This document shows, piece after piece, positions 43,620 through 55,060 of a stretch of 64,000 nucleotides of DNA. Made by a program: the position numbers and the translations under genes. The number at the start of each line of letters is the position of its first letter. The stretch's first letter is position 1. The DNA lies in contig NZ_CP006841.1 of assembly GCF_001274895.1 (NCBI RefSeq), positions 1,488,001 to 1,552,000 of the forward strand, given 5' to 3'. A model generated the notes under the pieces. That model saw only the letters and a list, made by a program, of their open reading frames with translations, was not told the DNA's origin and did not search any database. Source of the DNA: Corynebacterium lactis RW2-5 (lineage in GTDB: Bacteria; Actinomycetota; Actinomycetes; Mycobacteriales; Mycobacteriaceae).

Positions 43620-44327
43620 TCAGTCGACCTCGCCCGCGGGGGCGACAAGCTGCGTGCGGACGCGCTTTAAGTCCGCGCCCGCACCCAGCTGTTCCTCGCG
43701 GCGCCTGGCAAGCCGGGTCGGTCGCATTTCGAAAGGCTCGTCCGCCGAGCGCGGCGTCACCCCGTGGAGCAGCACCTGCGCGGCCAGCGAAATCCCGGAA
43801 ATCGCGATAGCGTTTTGCACCTCACCGCGCATGACGCGCCCCATCGCCTCATCGATGGGAACCCACTGCTGGGTCATGTCGGCTTCCTCGTCATCCGCTT
43901 CAGGCTTGACGACGGTCCGCAGGTCGCGAGCGATATAGATACGCACGGCTTCCTCGGCGAATCCCGGCGAGGTGAACATATCGGTCAGGACGCCCCAGCG
44001 GGCCGCCTCAAGTCCTGCTTCCTCGACAAGTTCGCGCTGGGCCGCGGCGAGCGGGTCCTCGTCGGAGAAGTCCAGCAGGCCCGCGGGCAGTTCGATGAGA
44101 CGGCGGCCTGCGGCCTGGCGCCATTGTGTAAGCAGGCAAATGCGGCCGTCCTCGTCGGCTGCGACGACCGCGACGGCGCCGAAGTGCTCGACGATCTCGC
44201 GGTTGGCGATGCGGCCGCCCGGCATCCGGACCTTGTCGCGGCGCACCGCCATGATCGGAGCTTCGAGGAGAATCTCTGTGGAGACAGCCTCGAAGTCGTG
44301 GGTACCTTGCTCTGCCTGCTTGCTCAT
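43620..44327 (-). CDS. Nudix hydrolase, ADP-ribose pyrophosphatase type
   Basis: 235 aa. Nudix box around 'LPAGLLDFSDEDPLAAAQRELVEEAGL', with REL/EEAG metal ligands and one extra residue before the REL helix, as in actinobacterial ADPRase enzymes. 'SPGFAEEAVRIYIARDL' downstream is typical of the ADP-ribose group. Hydrolyses ADP-ribose or similar nucleoside diphosphate conjugates. Lies between xerD and pyrG on the same strand, as in other corynebacteria. Confidence 0.9.
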   Translation of the reverse strand: MSKQAEQGTHDFEAVSTEILLEAPIMAVRRDKVRMPGGRIANREIVEHFGAVAVVAADEDGRICLLTQWRQAAGRRLIELPAGLLDFSDEDPLAAAQRELVEEAGLEAARWGVLTDMFTSPGFAEEAVRIYIARDLRTVVKPEADDEEADMTQQWVPIDEAMGRVMRGEVQNAIAISGISLAAQVLLHGVTPRSADEPFEMRPTRLARRREEQLGAGADLKRVRTQLVAPAGEVD

Positions 44328-44383
44328 GGGTTCTACACTACCGCCGTGGCGCCGCCGGGAATCCGGCAGCGCTCGCTGCGCCT

Positions 44384-46374
<1,991 letters not shown>

Positions 46375-48171
46375 TTATAGCGCCCAATCCTCCAACTGTG
46401 CAGCCTTAGCCCATAGGCGCGAATACACTCCCTCATGCACGAGCAATTCTTTATGCCTGCCCGATTCAACGACCCGCCCGTCATCAAGGACAACAATGCG
46501 ATCTGCCGCAGCAATTGTCGCCAGTTTATGCGCGACGACAACGGTCGTTCGCCCCTTACACAGAGCCTGAATTCCGCGGTGCACCGCAGCCTCATTAACA
46601 GGGTCAAGTGCCGAGGTCGCTTCATCAAGCAGGACTATCGGCGCGTCTTTGACAGCAGCGCGAGCAATGGACAAACGCTGACGTTGCCCACCCGATAGCC
46701 CTGCACCATCCTCCCCGAGGACGGTGTCATAGCCGTCGGGAAGCGAGGAGATGAACTCGTGTGCGCAGGCAGTACGGGCGGCGCGCTCGATTTCAGACCT
46801 GCTCGCACCGGGCTTTGCCGCGGCAATATTATCCGCGATGGTGCCCGGGAACAGGTGGACATCCTGGAATACAACGGTAACCAAATCGCTGCGATCGGCG
46901 GCTGCGATGTCCTTCAGGTCGACGCCTCCAATGCAGATAGAGCCAGAGGAGGGATCGTCGAAACGCGAGATCAAACTCAGGACCGTCGATTTTCCAGAGC
47001 CAGACGGCCCGACAATCGCGGTCATCTCCCCCGCGCGTGCGTGAAAATTGACACCCCGTAAAGCCAGGTGTCCAGGCTCGCGCTCAGTTACCGAGGAGTC
47101 TCCGGTGCCCTGTGCGGATACCTCATTATCCCGCACTGGGTAGGCGTAGTCGACAGCGCGTAGCTCGACATCGAAAAGTTGCGGAGTCCGCGCGGGCTGC
47201 TCCGGCTCGGGTAGTTGCTCGATGTCGGTGACATCCTGTACCCGCCGAAGCGCGGCCTGTGCCATTTGCCAAGATTCGTTAGTGGAAAGAAGCCCCTGAA
47301 CGGGCTGATAGACGCTGAGGACCACAACCAACACGACGCCAACAAGTGCGATGGATGTCGCCGAGGTCGCTACAGCCCAACCACTGGTCACAGCCACCAG
47401 AGGAATACCAAGAGTAAGAATCAAGCCCGCCAAGGTCGACGGCACGATAAGGCGATGAACCATCTCCACGGAGATAGAGCGAAACTCTTCCAGCGCACGG
47501 CTATACCACTGCTCGGTGCGCTCACGTGTGGAGTACACCCTCAGCGCTGGCATCGCTGTGACCAGGTCAATCATACGCGCTGCGGCGTTGGCCTGGGCGG
47601 CCTGGCGTCTATCCGCCAATGCAGCCAGCCTCTTACTCGACCACGACATCACCGGAATCATCGCGAAAATTGGGAGTGCAATCGCCGCGGCCAAAATGGG
47701 ATCGTTGATTCCCACTGCAACAACCACCAGGAGCGGAATCCCAAGAGCCTGTCCAAGCCTTGGCAGCCCCTCCGTGAGAAAGTCTTCTATCAATTGCAAG
47801 TCGGTGCTCAGTAGCGCAGCCACATCGCCCCGCGAGCGATTCCCTAGCGCGTTGACAGGGATTTGCCGAAGATGACGCAAAAGTTCAAGGCGCATGTTCG
47901 CTACGGCCCGATAAGATGCCAGCCACGAAAGTCGGGCCGCCGCCCAACCCGCAATGAGCTGCACCAGCAGCGATACCGCGCAAGCGATTGCAGTGCGTGT
48001 GGCAATCTCCGGGCTAATTTGCGTGCCCTCGATGATTTTTGCCACCAGATTCATCGCCGAGCCAAAAGAGATGCCCAATGCCAGGGACTGAACAAGTCGC
48101 AAAATTACCCCGCCGATGACTGCCTTTCGAGCAGGCCCGAGCAATGTAAACATTGTCTTTAACTGTTTCAT
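46375..48171 (-). CDS. ABC exporter-fold subunit (IrtB/YbtQ-like)
   Basis: 598 aa. Six-helix type I exporter membrane domain (about 1-310), then an ATPase domain: Walker A VGPSGSGKST, signature LSGGQRQRLSIARA, Walker B 'IVLLDEATSALDP' and H-loop 'VVVAHKLATI'. A 35-residue low-complexity insertion lies between the domains. Overlaps the partner gene by 4 bp. As a pair such proteins either export lipids or drugs or, in the IrtAB/YbtPQ branch, import metal-siderophore complexes. Divergent from an Opp/Nik-type importer, which favours the second reading without proving it. Confidence 0.82.
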   Translation of the reverse strand: MKQLKTMFTLLGPARKAVIGGVILRLVQSLALGISFGSAMNLVAKIIEGTQISPEIATRTAIACAVSLLVQLIAGWAAARLSWLASYRAVANMRLELLRHLRQIPVNALGNRSRGDVAALLSTDLQLIEDFLTEGLPRLGQALGIPLLVVVAVGINDPILAAAIALPIFAMIPVMSWSSKRLAALADRRQAAQANAAARMIDLVTAMPALRVYSTRERTEQWYSRALEEFRSISVEMVHRLIVPSTLAGLILTLGIPLVAVTSGWAVATSATSIALVGVVLVVVLSVYQPVQGLLSTNESWQMAQAALRRVQDVTDIEQLPEPEQPARTPQLFDVELRAVDYAYPVRDNEVSAQGTGDSSVTEREPGHLALRGVNFHARAGEMTAIVGPSGSGKSTVLSLISRFDDPSSGSICIGGVDLKDIAAADRSDLVTVVFQDVHLFPGTIADNIAAAKPGASRSEIERAARTACAHEFISSLPDGYDTVLGEDGAGLSGGQRQRLSIARAAVKDAPIVLLDEATSALDPVNEAAVHRGIQALCKGRTTVVVAHKLATIAAADRIVVLDDGRVVESGRHKELLVHEGVYSRLWAKAAQLEDWAL

Positions 48172-50045
48172 CGCGTTGCCCCCTCCCGCTCCTCATGGTC
48201 AGCCCCGGAATCCGCGCCGTTCCACAAGCGGGCGTAGTAGCCGTCTGTCTCCAGTAGCTCTTCGTGCGTTCCGGACTCGACAATCTTGCCCTTATCCATC
48301 ACGTTGATGCAGTCCGCGTGCCGGATGGTGCCAAGCCTGTGCGCAATGACGATCACCGTCCGCCCTCGCGCCAAGCGGGCCAGTCCCTTCTGAATGAGTT
48401 CTTCGTTCTCCGGGTCTGTCGCTGCCGTGGCCTCATCGAGAATCAGAATCGGCCGGTCCGCCACGAAGGCTCGCGCAATTGCCAGTCGCTGTCGCTGGCC
48501 GCCGGAGAGCCCCGATCCTCCCTCACCTAGGACGGTGTCCAGGCCGTCGGGAAGCGTATCGATAAATTCATCGGCTGCGGCGGCGTGAAGGGCTGCTCTT
48601 AATTGATCTTCAGGCACTTCGGGCCGCGCCAGTGTCACATTTTCGCGAATCGTGCCCGCCATGAGATGTGGTTTCTGAAATACCGCCGCAATCTGCGAGT
48701 GAAGGTCGGCCTCTTTCAGCGTTGAGATGTCCACTCCACCGATGCTGATTCGCCCGGAGTCTGGAGTGTAGAAGCCGGCAATAAGTTCTCCGACGGTCGA
48801 TTTTCCCGCGCCACTCAGCCCTACCAGCGCTGTAACTTTTCCCGCCTGGGCGGTAAAAGACACATCTTCGAGCGCGGGCTTTCCCGCATCGTAGGAAAAG
48901 CTCACGTGCTCTACTCTCACTTCGCTTGCCGACGTCTCCTGCATCACCGTCGATGTAGTGCAGTTTGCAACTTCACTGCCAGAACCAAGCTCGCTGTCAA
49001 ATGCGGATTTTTCTGTATTGCCGTGGTTTCCGGCAAGTTGATGCTCAATTTCCACGGCGCCGTTGGACAGCATCGGCAGTGCCACTAGACGGTAGAACAA
49101 CGTGACCAGCGGCACTGGATAGGTGGGCCCGAGGACAAGGAAGAGCAAGACTGTGGGCACATCCACCGAGCTAGTCGCAAGCAGCCATGCGGCTGTCGGG
49201 GCAATGACTGCAATGGAGCTAGCGACCAAGGTGGAAAATGGTGCGCCCCAGGTGACAAAGGCGCGCCCCCAATCCGATTGAAGTTTCGCATTGAGCCGGA
49301 CCGCATCGCTGGTGCGCTTATGCTCATCGCCAGTGCGGTTGAAGACGCGAATGACCGGCATCGCGGTAAGAAAATCGACGATGGCAGCCCCCATCGCACC
49401 ATTAGCTGCAACCCACTGCCCCATCCGATGGCCATTTGACCTCATGGCATGAAGCATGGTCGCGAAAGCCAGGGGAACTAGTACAACCGTGGCGGTCGCC
49501 AACCGCCAATCGACTATGAAAAGCCATAGCGTGACACTTAGCCATACTGTCAGAGCAGCTGCGGCCTCGGGCACAGCGTGGGCGATGAAGAGCTCGAGCT
49601 TTTCACAGTGATCGAGCGCTATTGTTTTTGCCCGTGCGGAGTGGATTCGAGCAACATCTCCGACGCTCATTGAATTCCAGGTTCTGCCAAGCTTAAGGCG
49701 AATCTCCGCGATGACGTCGAAGGCGACCAGGTGGGCCAGGCCAGTTGAAACTGCGAAAAACACCGCTTTGAGCCCAACAGCTACTAGACAGACCAACGCT
49801 ACCGACAGAATCGTCTTCGCCGATGCTGCGGCACCTGTACGGAACGGGCTTTCGGCCTGCACGATAGCGGTCACGGCTTTCCACATCGCCCATGCCGGTA
49901 CGACCTCTGCGATTCCCGCGACAATGCCGCACGCCACGGCCAACGCAAGCAGCGGACCACGGCCGCCGAGATGCTTCCTCAGCAGTCGGGGCGCCGACGC
50001 ATAATCGGGCCTGCTTGCAGCTGTGCCCGATGATTGGCCTGTCAT
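48168..50045 (-). CDS. ABC exporter-fold subunit (IrtA/YbtP-like, no siderophore-interaction domain)
   Basis: 625 aa from ATG 50045 (GAGGAG 8 nt upstream). Membrane domain about 1-325, ATPase domain with VGLSGAGKST, LSGGQRQRLAIARA and 'ILILDEATAATDP' (the glutamate after the Walker B aspartate is present). The N-terminal FAD/SIP domain found in mycobacterial IrtA is absent. A Ser/Glu linker before the ATPase contains the 14-bp dispersed repeat (48921-48934). Translationally coupled to the second subunit. Substrate unknown. Confidence 0.82.
   Translation of the reverse strand: MTGQSSGTAASRPDYASAPRLLRKHLGGRGPLLALAVACGIVAGIAEVVPAWAMWKAVTAIVQAESPFRTGAAASAKTILSVALVCLVAVGLKAVFFAVSTGLAHLVAFDVIAEIRLKLGRTWNSMSVGDVARIHSARAKTIALDHCEKLELFIAHAVPEAAAALTVWLSVTLWLFIVDWRLATATVVLVPLAFATMLHAMRSNGHRMGQWVAANGAMGAAIVDFLTAMPVIRVFNRTGDEHKRTSDAVRLNAKLQSDWGRAFVTWGAPFSTLVASSIAVIAPTAAWLLATSSVDVPTVLLFLVLGPTYPVPLVTLFYRLVALPMLSNGAVEIEHQLAGNHGNTEKSAFDSELGSGSEVANCTTSTVMQETSASEVRVEHVSFSYDAGKPALEDVSFTAQAGKVTALVGLSGAGKSTVGELIAGFYTPDSGRISIGGVDISTLKEADLHSQIAAVFQKPHLMAGTIRENVTLARPEVPEDQLRAALHAAAADEFIDTLPDGLDTVLGEGGSGLSGGQRQRLAIARAFVADRPILILDEATAATDPENEELIQKGLARLARGRTVIVIAHRLGTIRHADCINVMDKGKIVESGTHEELLETDGYYARLWNGADSGADHEEREGATR
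48921..48934. repeat. dispersed oligomer TTCGCTTGCCGACG (representative copy)
   Basis: One of a set. Exact 12-mers CGCTTGCCGACG (either strand) start at 1665, 12996, 20653, 23313, 24979, 41576, 43564, 48923, 51245, 51875 and 56889. Exact 11-mer cores lie also at 8685, 15953, 21620, 34380 and 34548; near copies at 37507 and 58975. The full 14-mer occurs at 24977, 41574, 48921 and 56887 up to one leading base. They sit in coding DNA in several frames. See findings. Confidence 0.7.
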
Positions 50046-50157
50046 TAATTTTCTCCTCACATCAGGTATGGCTTGAGCACAATAACCGGCCCAAAGGTTT
50101 GACCGCGGGGCATCTCAACAATCGCCGCAGTTATTTCGCGCTTGCATCTTTAAGCAA

Positions 50158-50187
50158 TTGACAACTGTTTTCATTTACGCACATAAT
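50158..50187 (+). promoter_or_regulatory. promoter with overlapping palindrome upstream of the Opp-type operon
   Basis: -35 TTGACA (50158-50163), 18-bp spacer, -10 CATAAT (50182-50187). The palindrome TGACAA-CTG-TTTTCA (50159-50173) overlaps the -35 and spacer. Its arms resemble Zur/Fur-type sites of actinobacteria (TGAAAATGATTTTCA agrees at 11 of 15). The control region of 292 bp also serves the divergent ABC pair. Confidence 0.45.
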
Positions 50188-50337
50188 TCATAGAGAATAA
50201 GCGCACTACCTGCAGCTCCGCAAGAAAAGATCAGTCGAAAACGGCGCTCATGTAGCACTTCTTCTTAGGACACTTTCATTTCCAAATCTTGACCATCAGT
50301 GTTCTCCCTCGACCAACGAACCACATAAGGACCACAC

Positions 50338-51864
50338 ATGCGCCGTAGAGAATTCTTGAAGTTTCTAGCCACCGCAACCACCGTTGCAGTAGCAACACCA
50401 GTCGTTGCCGCGTGTTCTTCGTCGACGGAGTCCGGCAAGGCGTCGGCAGGCGCGGATGGTAAGGCGCTGGATACGTTGCGCATTGCAGCCCTCGGTGGCC
50501 CCGGCGAGAATCTCAATATCTCGGAGGCCATGTCCACCGCGACCTGGGCGGCGCTCTATGCGGTGTATGAATCCCTGGTCATCGCCGGCGCGGATCAGCC
50601 TACGATGCAGCTTGCCGCCAGTGCGACGCCGAATGCGGACGCAACGGTGTGGACTATCAAAATCCGCGAAGGCGCCACCTTTTCCGACGGTTCTCCGGTC
50701 ACCGCCGAGGACGTGCTCGCATCGATCAAGCATGTTAAGGACAATCCGATGCACGGCATGTCCTATGCCGACGTCAACCTTGACGCATCCAAGGCGACCG
50801 ACACCGCCACTGTCGAGATTGCGCTCGACCGCCCGCGCGCAGATTTCGTTGCCTCCGTACTGGGCCTAAACAGCCTGGTGTACAAGGCTGGCGACCCATC
50901 AAAGGGGGTTGGCTCCGGGCCCTATGTCGTCGAATCGGGCGACTCCGGTCAGGGCTGGAAGTTCACGGCAAACGAGCACTACCCTGCCGATATGCGAGTT
51001 TCTGACTCCCTCGAGATTCAGGTAATCGCCGATGCGCAGGCCCGTTTGCGTGCCGTTGAGTCCGGCGCGGTCGATTTGGCTATGGATCTTCCCGCCACCG
51101 CGAAGCGCAGCCTCCGCGGGGCTGAGGTGTGGAGTCCCGGTGCCGCCGACTCCAAAGGCCTGCTTTTCATCCTCAACACCAAGGTCGCCCCTTTCAACGA
51201 CCCCGAGGTACGACGCGCAATGAAGATGGCTCTAGACCGCTCCGCGCTTGCCGACGCCGCCCTAGACGGCACTGGTACTCCCGGCGCCGATGTTCCCGGA
51301 CTGGGGTTTGCGGACTATCCGGAGTCTCTGCCAGAGGCCAAGTTTGATAAGGAAGCCGCCCGAAAGGTTTTCCAGGACAAGGGTGTAAAGAAGTTGACCC
51401 TAGTGACGGCCGATTTTACTCCGGGCATGAACGACGGTGCTGACCTAGCTGCCCGACAGTTGAAGGACCTTGGCGTTGACGTGAAGGTGGAAAAGCGCGA
51501 TCCCACCACCTACTACTCCGATATGGACGCTCTAAAGAAGCTCCCGTTCTTCGCCTCCTACTTTGTCAATAGGTCGCTGACCTCGGCATTGCCCTTCCTG
51601 ACCGGCTCGCAGGCGATGCTCAATCTTTCTGGGTTTGGCACCGGCGGGGATTGGGACCAGCGCCTGGAGAAACTGCAGGCGGAAACCGACGCCGATGCTC
51701 GGGCCGAGCAGCTGAAGAGTCTTGCTCGTACGATGCAGGAAGATGGCGGCGAGTTGCTGTGGGCCTACGCAAACGAAATCCATGGTCGTGCTGCGGGTGT
51801 GCCTGATATGCCGGTGTCCCAGTCTGTCCCGGTGGCGGTTTCTCTGCCCCCGGCAAGCAAATAA
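50338..51864 (+). CDS. family 5 (Dpp/Nik-type) substrate-binding lipoprotein
   Basis: 508 aa. Tat-type signal (RRREFLKFLATATTVAVA) ending in lipobox VAAC with Cys26, so it is exported folded and lipid-anchored. The body is an SBP_bac_5 protein: 'GATFSDGSPVTAEDVLASIKHV', 'FNDPEVRRAMKMALDRSALAD', 'LPFFASYFVNRSLTSALPF'. Such proteins bind peptides, opines, metallophore-metal complexes or nickel. First gene of a four-gene importer operon. Confidence 0.9.
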   Translation: MRRREFLKFLATATTVAVATPVVAACSSSTESGKASAGADGKALDTLRIAALGGPGENLNISEAMSTATWAALYAVYESLVIAGADQPTMQLAASATPNADATVWTIKIREGATFSDGSPVTAEDVLASIKHVKDNPMHGMSYADVNLDASKATDTATVEIALDRPRADFVASVLGLNSLVYKAGDPSKGVGSGPYVVESGDSGQGWKFTANEHYPADMRVSDSLEIQVIADAQARLRAVESGAVDLAMDLPATAKRSLRGAEVWSPGAADSKGLLFILNTKVAPFNDPEVRRAMKMALDRSALADAALDGTGTPGADVPGLGFADYPESLPEAKFDKEAARKVFQDKGVKKLTLVTADFTPGMNDGADLAARQLKDLGVDVKVEKRDPTTYYSDMDALKKLPFFASYFVNRSLTSALPFLTGSQAMLNLSGFGTGGDWDQRLEKLQAETDADARAEQLKSLARTMQEDGGELLWAYANEIHGRAAGVPDMPVSQSVPVAVSLPPASK

Positions 51865-51866
51865 GC

Positions 51867-52787
51867 GTGGTGCACGTCGGCAAGCGGATGGCGCGGTGGT
51901 TGGCAGTACTGCTGTGTGCAGCGCTTGGGAGCTTCATTGTCATGGATCTGCTCCCCGGTGATGCAGCCACGGTCATCGCTCGCACCTCGGATCAGGCGCG
52001 TGTCGACGCGCTTCGCACCGACCTGGGCCTTGATCGGCCGCTGCTTGCTCGGTTGTGGGATTGGTTTTCGGGGCTATTCTTCTTCGGCGATGGTGGCATG
52101 CTCTTTTCCTCGCACCGCACTGTGTGGGAAGCCTCGGCGGTCGCCACCAGAAACTCGGCATATCTGGTCGCGGTAGCCCTGCCGTTGCTGCTGTGTATTG
52201 GCGTGGGCGCTGGTATTTTCGCAGGGCTCGCGCCTTCATCCTGGCGTGACACGATTACCTCCTTCGCAGCCCAGTCCACCCTGGCAACCCCGGATTTTGC
52301 CATTACCGCACTGTTATTGGCGGTCTTCGCCGGAGCGCTGCGGCTTGCACCAGCGGTATCGCTGGTGCCTCCAGGTGGCACCCCTGCGGATAATCCGGAG
52401 GCACTCATCATTCCCGCGCTGGCGGTGGCTGTCATCGGCGGTGCGTGGTTACAACGGCTAGTCCGCGCAGCGATTGTCGATGCTCGGGCTCTGCCGCATG
52501 TTCGGGCCGCAGAGCTCGCCGGTATGCATCCGGTGTCAGTGCTGCGCCTGCATACTTTGCCGGCTGCCGCTGGCCAAATTGCGCAGGCCTGCGCCGGAAC
52601 CATTCCCTATGTGGTGGCGGGCACGGTCGTCGTGGAAAATGTCGTGGGCTTTCCAGGAATCGGCACCGCAGTAACTCGCTTCGTTGCGACTCGAGAGACC
52701 GTCGCCGTGGCGACGCTGACGACCGTTTTCGCCGCGATTACGGTTGCTTCTTTCGCGTTGGCTGATTTTCTGGGGAGGCGTCGATGA
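51867..52787 (+). CDS. ABC importer permease, DppB/NikB type
   Basis: 306 aa, GTG start 2 bp after the binding-protein stop (ATG 51888 also possible). About six transmembrane helices; the BPD_transp_1 EAA-type loop is 'HVRAAELAGMHPVSVLRLHTLPAA'. The typical N-terminal permease motif is seen in 'DLLPGDAATVIARTSDQARVDALRTDLGLDRPL'. Pairs with the next permease. Confidence 0.9.
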   Translation: MVHVGKRMARWLAVLLCAALGSFIVMDLLPGDAATVIARTSDQARVDALRTDLGLDRPLLARLWDWFSGLFFFGDGGMLFSSHRTVWEASAVATRNSAYLVAVALPLLLCIGVGAGIFAGLAPSSWRDTITSFAAQSTLATPDFAITALLLAVFAGALRLAPAVSLVPPGGTPADNPEALIIPALAVAVIGGAWLQRLVRAAIVDARALPHVRAAELAGMHPVSVLRLHTLPAAAGQIAQACAGTIPYVVAGTVVVENVVGFPGIGTAVTRFVATRETVAVATLTTVFAAITVASFALADFLGRRR

Positions 52788-53611
52788 TGCAGAAGTCCAC
52801 AGTGCGCCGTATCAGTTCTCTGGCCCTTTTGGTTGCCGTTTTGGCCGTGTGGCTTTTTGTAATTGCGGCGGCGCTTGCCGGTGGCGCCCTCATCGATCTT
52901 TTCGGGCTACCGGACCCCACGGCCCCTATGGCAAGGTCCTTCGATACGCCTTCTGCCGAGCATCCGCTTGGTACTGATCATCTTGGGCGCGATGTCGCGT
53001 CGCGAATGTTAATCGGCAACGCGGCCCTAGTTTTGCCGCCAGCTCTTGCCGCCGCGGCTGCCAGCGCCGTCGGCCTGCTACTTGCCGTGTTGTCCGCGGT
53101 GAACCACAGAGCTTTCGCGATAATTCGATTCTTCGGAGATACCATTTTGGCCATTCCGGCAATTCTCATTATTTTGGCGACGGTCACGGCAATACCCGAA
53201 GGGTTTACTGCCGCGGCTGTGACGGCCTTTGCCTTGTCGGTGCCCATGTCAACCCGCTACTTCTACCCTGCTGTATCGGCCGCACTGAGTTCGGGATATG
53301 TGGAATATGCCCGTGCCACAGGCGCCTCCCTGTGGCAGGTGTCCGTTCACGACATTCTTCCAGTACTGCGTCGCCCGCTAATCGCAGATTTCAGTATTCG
53401 CTTCGTGGCAGTAGTCTTTCTCACTGCTACCGCAAGCTTTCTCACCGGAGCCACAAGCGGAGCTGACTCGACGTGGGCAGCCATGGTCGGCGCGGAGCTG
53501 CGCGGTGTGGATCTGAACCCATGGGCCGTCGTCATGCCCACACTCGCCATTATTGTGCTCACTGCATCTCCTGCACTGCTTCTCGAGCTTCAAGCAGGAG
53601 GTCAACGATGA
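52784..53611 (+). CDS. ABC importer permease, DppC/NikC type
   Basis: 275 aa. Overlaps the preceding gene by 4 bp (ATGA). The HPLGTDHLGRDVASRMLIG motif near residue 65 marks DppC-type subunits; the EAA loop is 'YVEYARATGASLWQVSVHDILPVL'. About six transmembrane helices. Confidence 0.9.
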   Translation: MMQKSTVRRISSLALLVAVLAVWLFVIAAALAGGALIDLFGLPDPTAPMARSFDTPSAEHPLGTDHLGRDVASRMLIGNAALVLPPALAAAAASAVGLLLAVLSAVNHRAFAIIRFFGDTILAIPAILIILATVTAIPEGFTAAAVTAFALSVPMSTRYFYPAVSAALSSGYVEYARATGASLWQVSVHDILPVLRRPLIADFSIRFVAVVFLTATASFLTGATSGADSTWAAMVGAELRGVDLNPWAVVMPTLAIIVLTASPALLLELQAGGQR

Positions 53612-55002
53612 CAGCAGGCGTAGACATCACTGTTGAGAACCTCCACATCGCCGCCCTTACTCGCAGCGACAGACCCCAGCGGCCCATCCTTTCCGGTATC
53701 AACTTCCACGTGGCAAGCGGCGAATCCCTAGCCATCATGGGACCTTCCGGCGCGGGCAAAACAACGCTGGTCAAAGCGATGTTGGGAGACCTCGGACACG
53801 AACTTGAGGTAACGCGCGGCAGAGTCGCTATCGATGGCCACCTGCCACTGTCGATGCGTGGAGGTGCCCTTCGGGCCTTCCGACGCCAATGCGCCTATGT
53901 TGACCAGGATCCGGGTGCTACTCTTCCTCCGCGCTGGAGCGTTCGCCGAATCCTGCGCCAGCGCGCCGGGCTCACGGACGACGAGGCCCTTGTCCTTCTC
54001 AGCGATTTCGGGATTGCTGACATCGGTGGCATTCTCGATCGAACGCCCACCCAGCTCTCCGGCGGGCAAAGGCGTCGCCTGGGCATCGCCGCAGGGATCG
54101 CTGGCCAGCCAAAACTTTTGCTTATCGACGAACCCACTGCCGGCGTGGATGCAACCGCGGCGAAAGTGGTGCTGGACAGTCTCAAGGTGGCACAAAGACG
54201 ATCAGGCGCGACATGTGTGGTAATCACCCACGATAGGAAGGTTGCCGAGGAATTGGCTAACCGCGCCATTTTCATCGGCGATGATGCCACGGGCCAAGAT
54301 GTGGGTGAGCCCCGACCCTTCACCGCCCAGGCCGAAGACCGGGCCGGCGCCGACACACTTCTGAGTATTGAAAACCTCACCCTCTCCCACGGTGCCCAGG
54401 AGATTCTCACCGATTTCAACCTGAGCATCCGCCGCGGTGAGGTCGTTGGGATATCGGGGCCATCGGGACGAGGTAAAACAACGCTGCTTAGGGCGATCCT
54501 GGGATTGCATCCCATTTCCCAGGGGACGATTAGCGGAGTCGATCCGCACAGCGTGGGCTGGATCCCCCAGGAGTCCGAGCTGTCAATCAACCCGGCAGTG
54601 CCGGTTGCAACCATCTTGCGTCGGGCAGCCAAGCGTGCTGCGGAACATACTGCAGCGCGCACTACGAAGGGTTCTGTGGATCTTTCAGAGATTTCTTCGG
54701 TCTTGCACGCATTAGATTTGCCGGACTTCCTCGACTTGTCACCGCGACTCCAGGTACAGCATCTTCGTCGCTGTAAGGCCGACCAGCTCTCCGGTGGGCA
54801 ACGCCAGCGGATAAACGTCGCACGGGCCTTGCTGAGAAATCCACGGCTACTTGTCGCCGACGAGCCAACTTCCGCGCTCGACAGGGCAAACGCCCTCCGC
54901 GTAGTCTCGCTGTTGAAGTCCAGCTCACCGCAGCGTGCAACGATTATTGCCAGCCACGATCCGGACGTTCTGGCAGCCTGCGACCGGGTGATAGGGCTTT
55001 AA
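53608..55002 (+). CDS. fused double ABC ATPase (DppD-DppF type)
   Basis: 464 aa from ATG 53608 (GGAGG upstream), overlapping the permease by 4 bp. Two nucleotide-binding domains in one chain: GPSGAGKTT with LSGGQRRRLGIAAG and LLIDEPTAGVD in the first, GPSGRGKTT with LSGGQRQRINVARA and LVADEPTSALDR in the second. Separate DppD and DppF proteins are the more usual form; the C-terminal Cys-rich oligopeptide extension (oligo_HPY) is missing from both. Energises the importer. Confidence 0.9.
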   Translation: MTAGVDITVENLHIAALTRSDRPQRPILSGINFHVASGESLAIMGPSGAGKTTLVKAMLGDLGHELEVTRGRVAIDGHLPLSMRGGALRAFRRQCAYVDQDPGATLPPRWSVRRILRQRAGLTDDEALVLLSDFGIADIGGILDRTPTQLSGGQRRRLGIAAGIAGQPKLLLIDEPTAGVDATAAKVVLDSLKVAQRRSGATCVVITHDRKVAEELANRAIFIGDDATGQDVGEPRPFTAQAEDRAGADTLLSIENLTLSHGAQEILTDFNLSIRRGEVVGISGPSGRGKTTLLRAILGLHPISQGTISGVDPHSVGWIPQESELSINPAVPVATILRRAAKRAAEHTAARTTKGSVDLSEISSVLHALDLPDFLDLSPRLQVQHLRRCKADQLSGGQRQRINVARALLRNPRLLVADEPTSALDRANALRVVSLLKSSSPQRATIIASHDPDVLAACDRVIGL

Positions 55003-55060
55003 GTGCAGTAGAAAGCCCGGTGCTGAAACAGTGAACACCGAATAAATCAGTACTCGCCAC

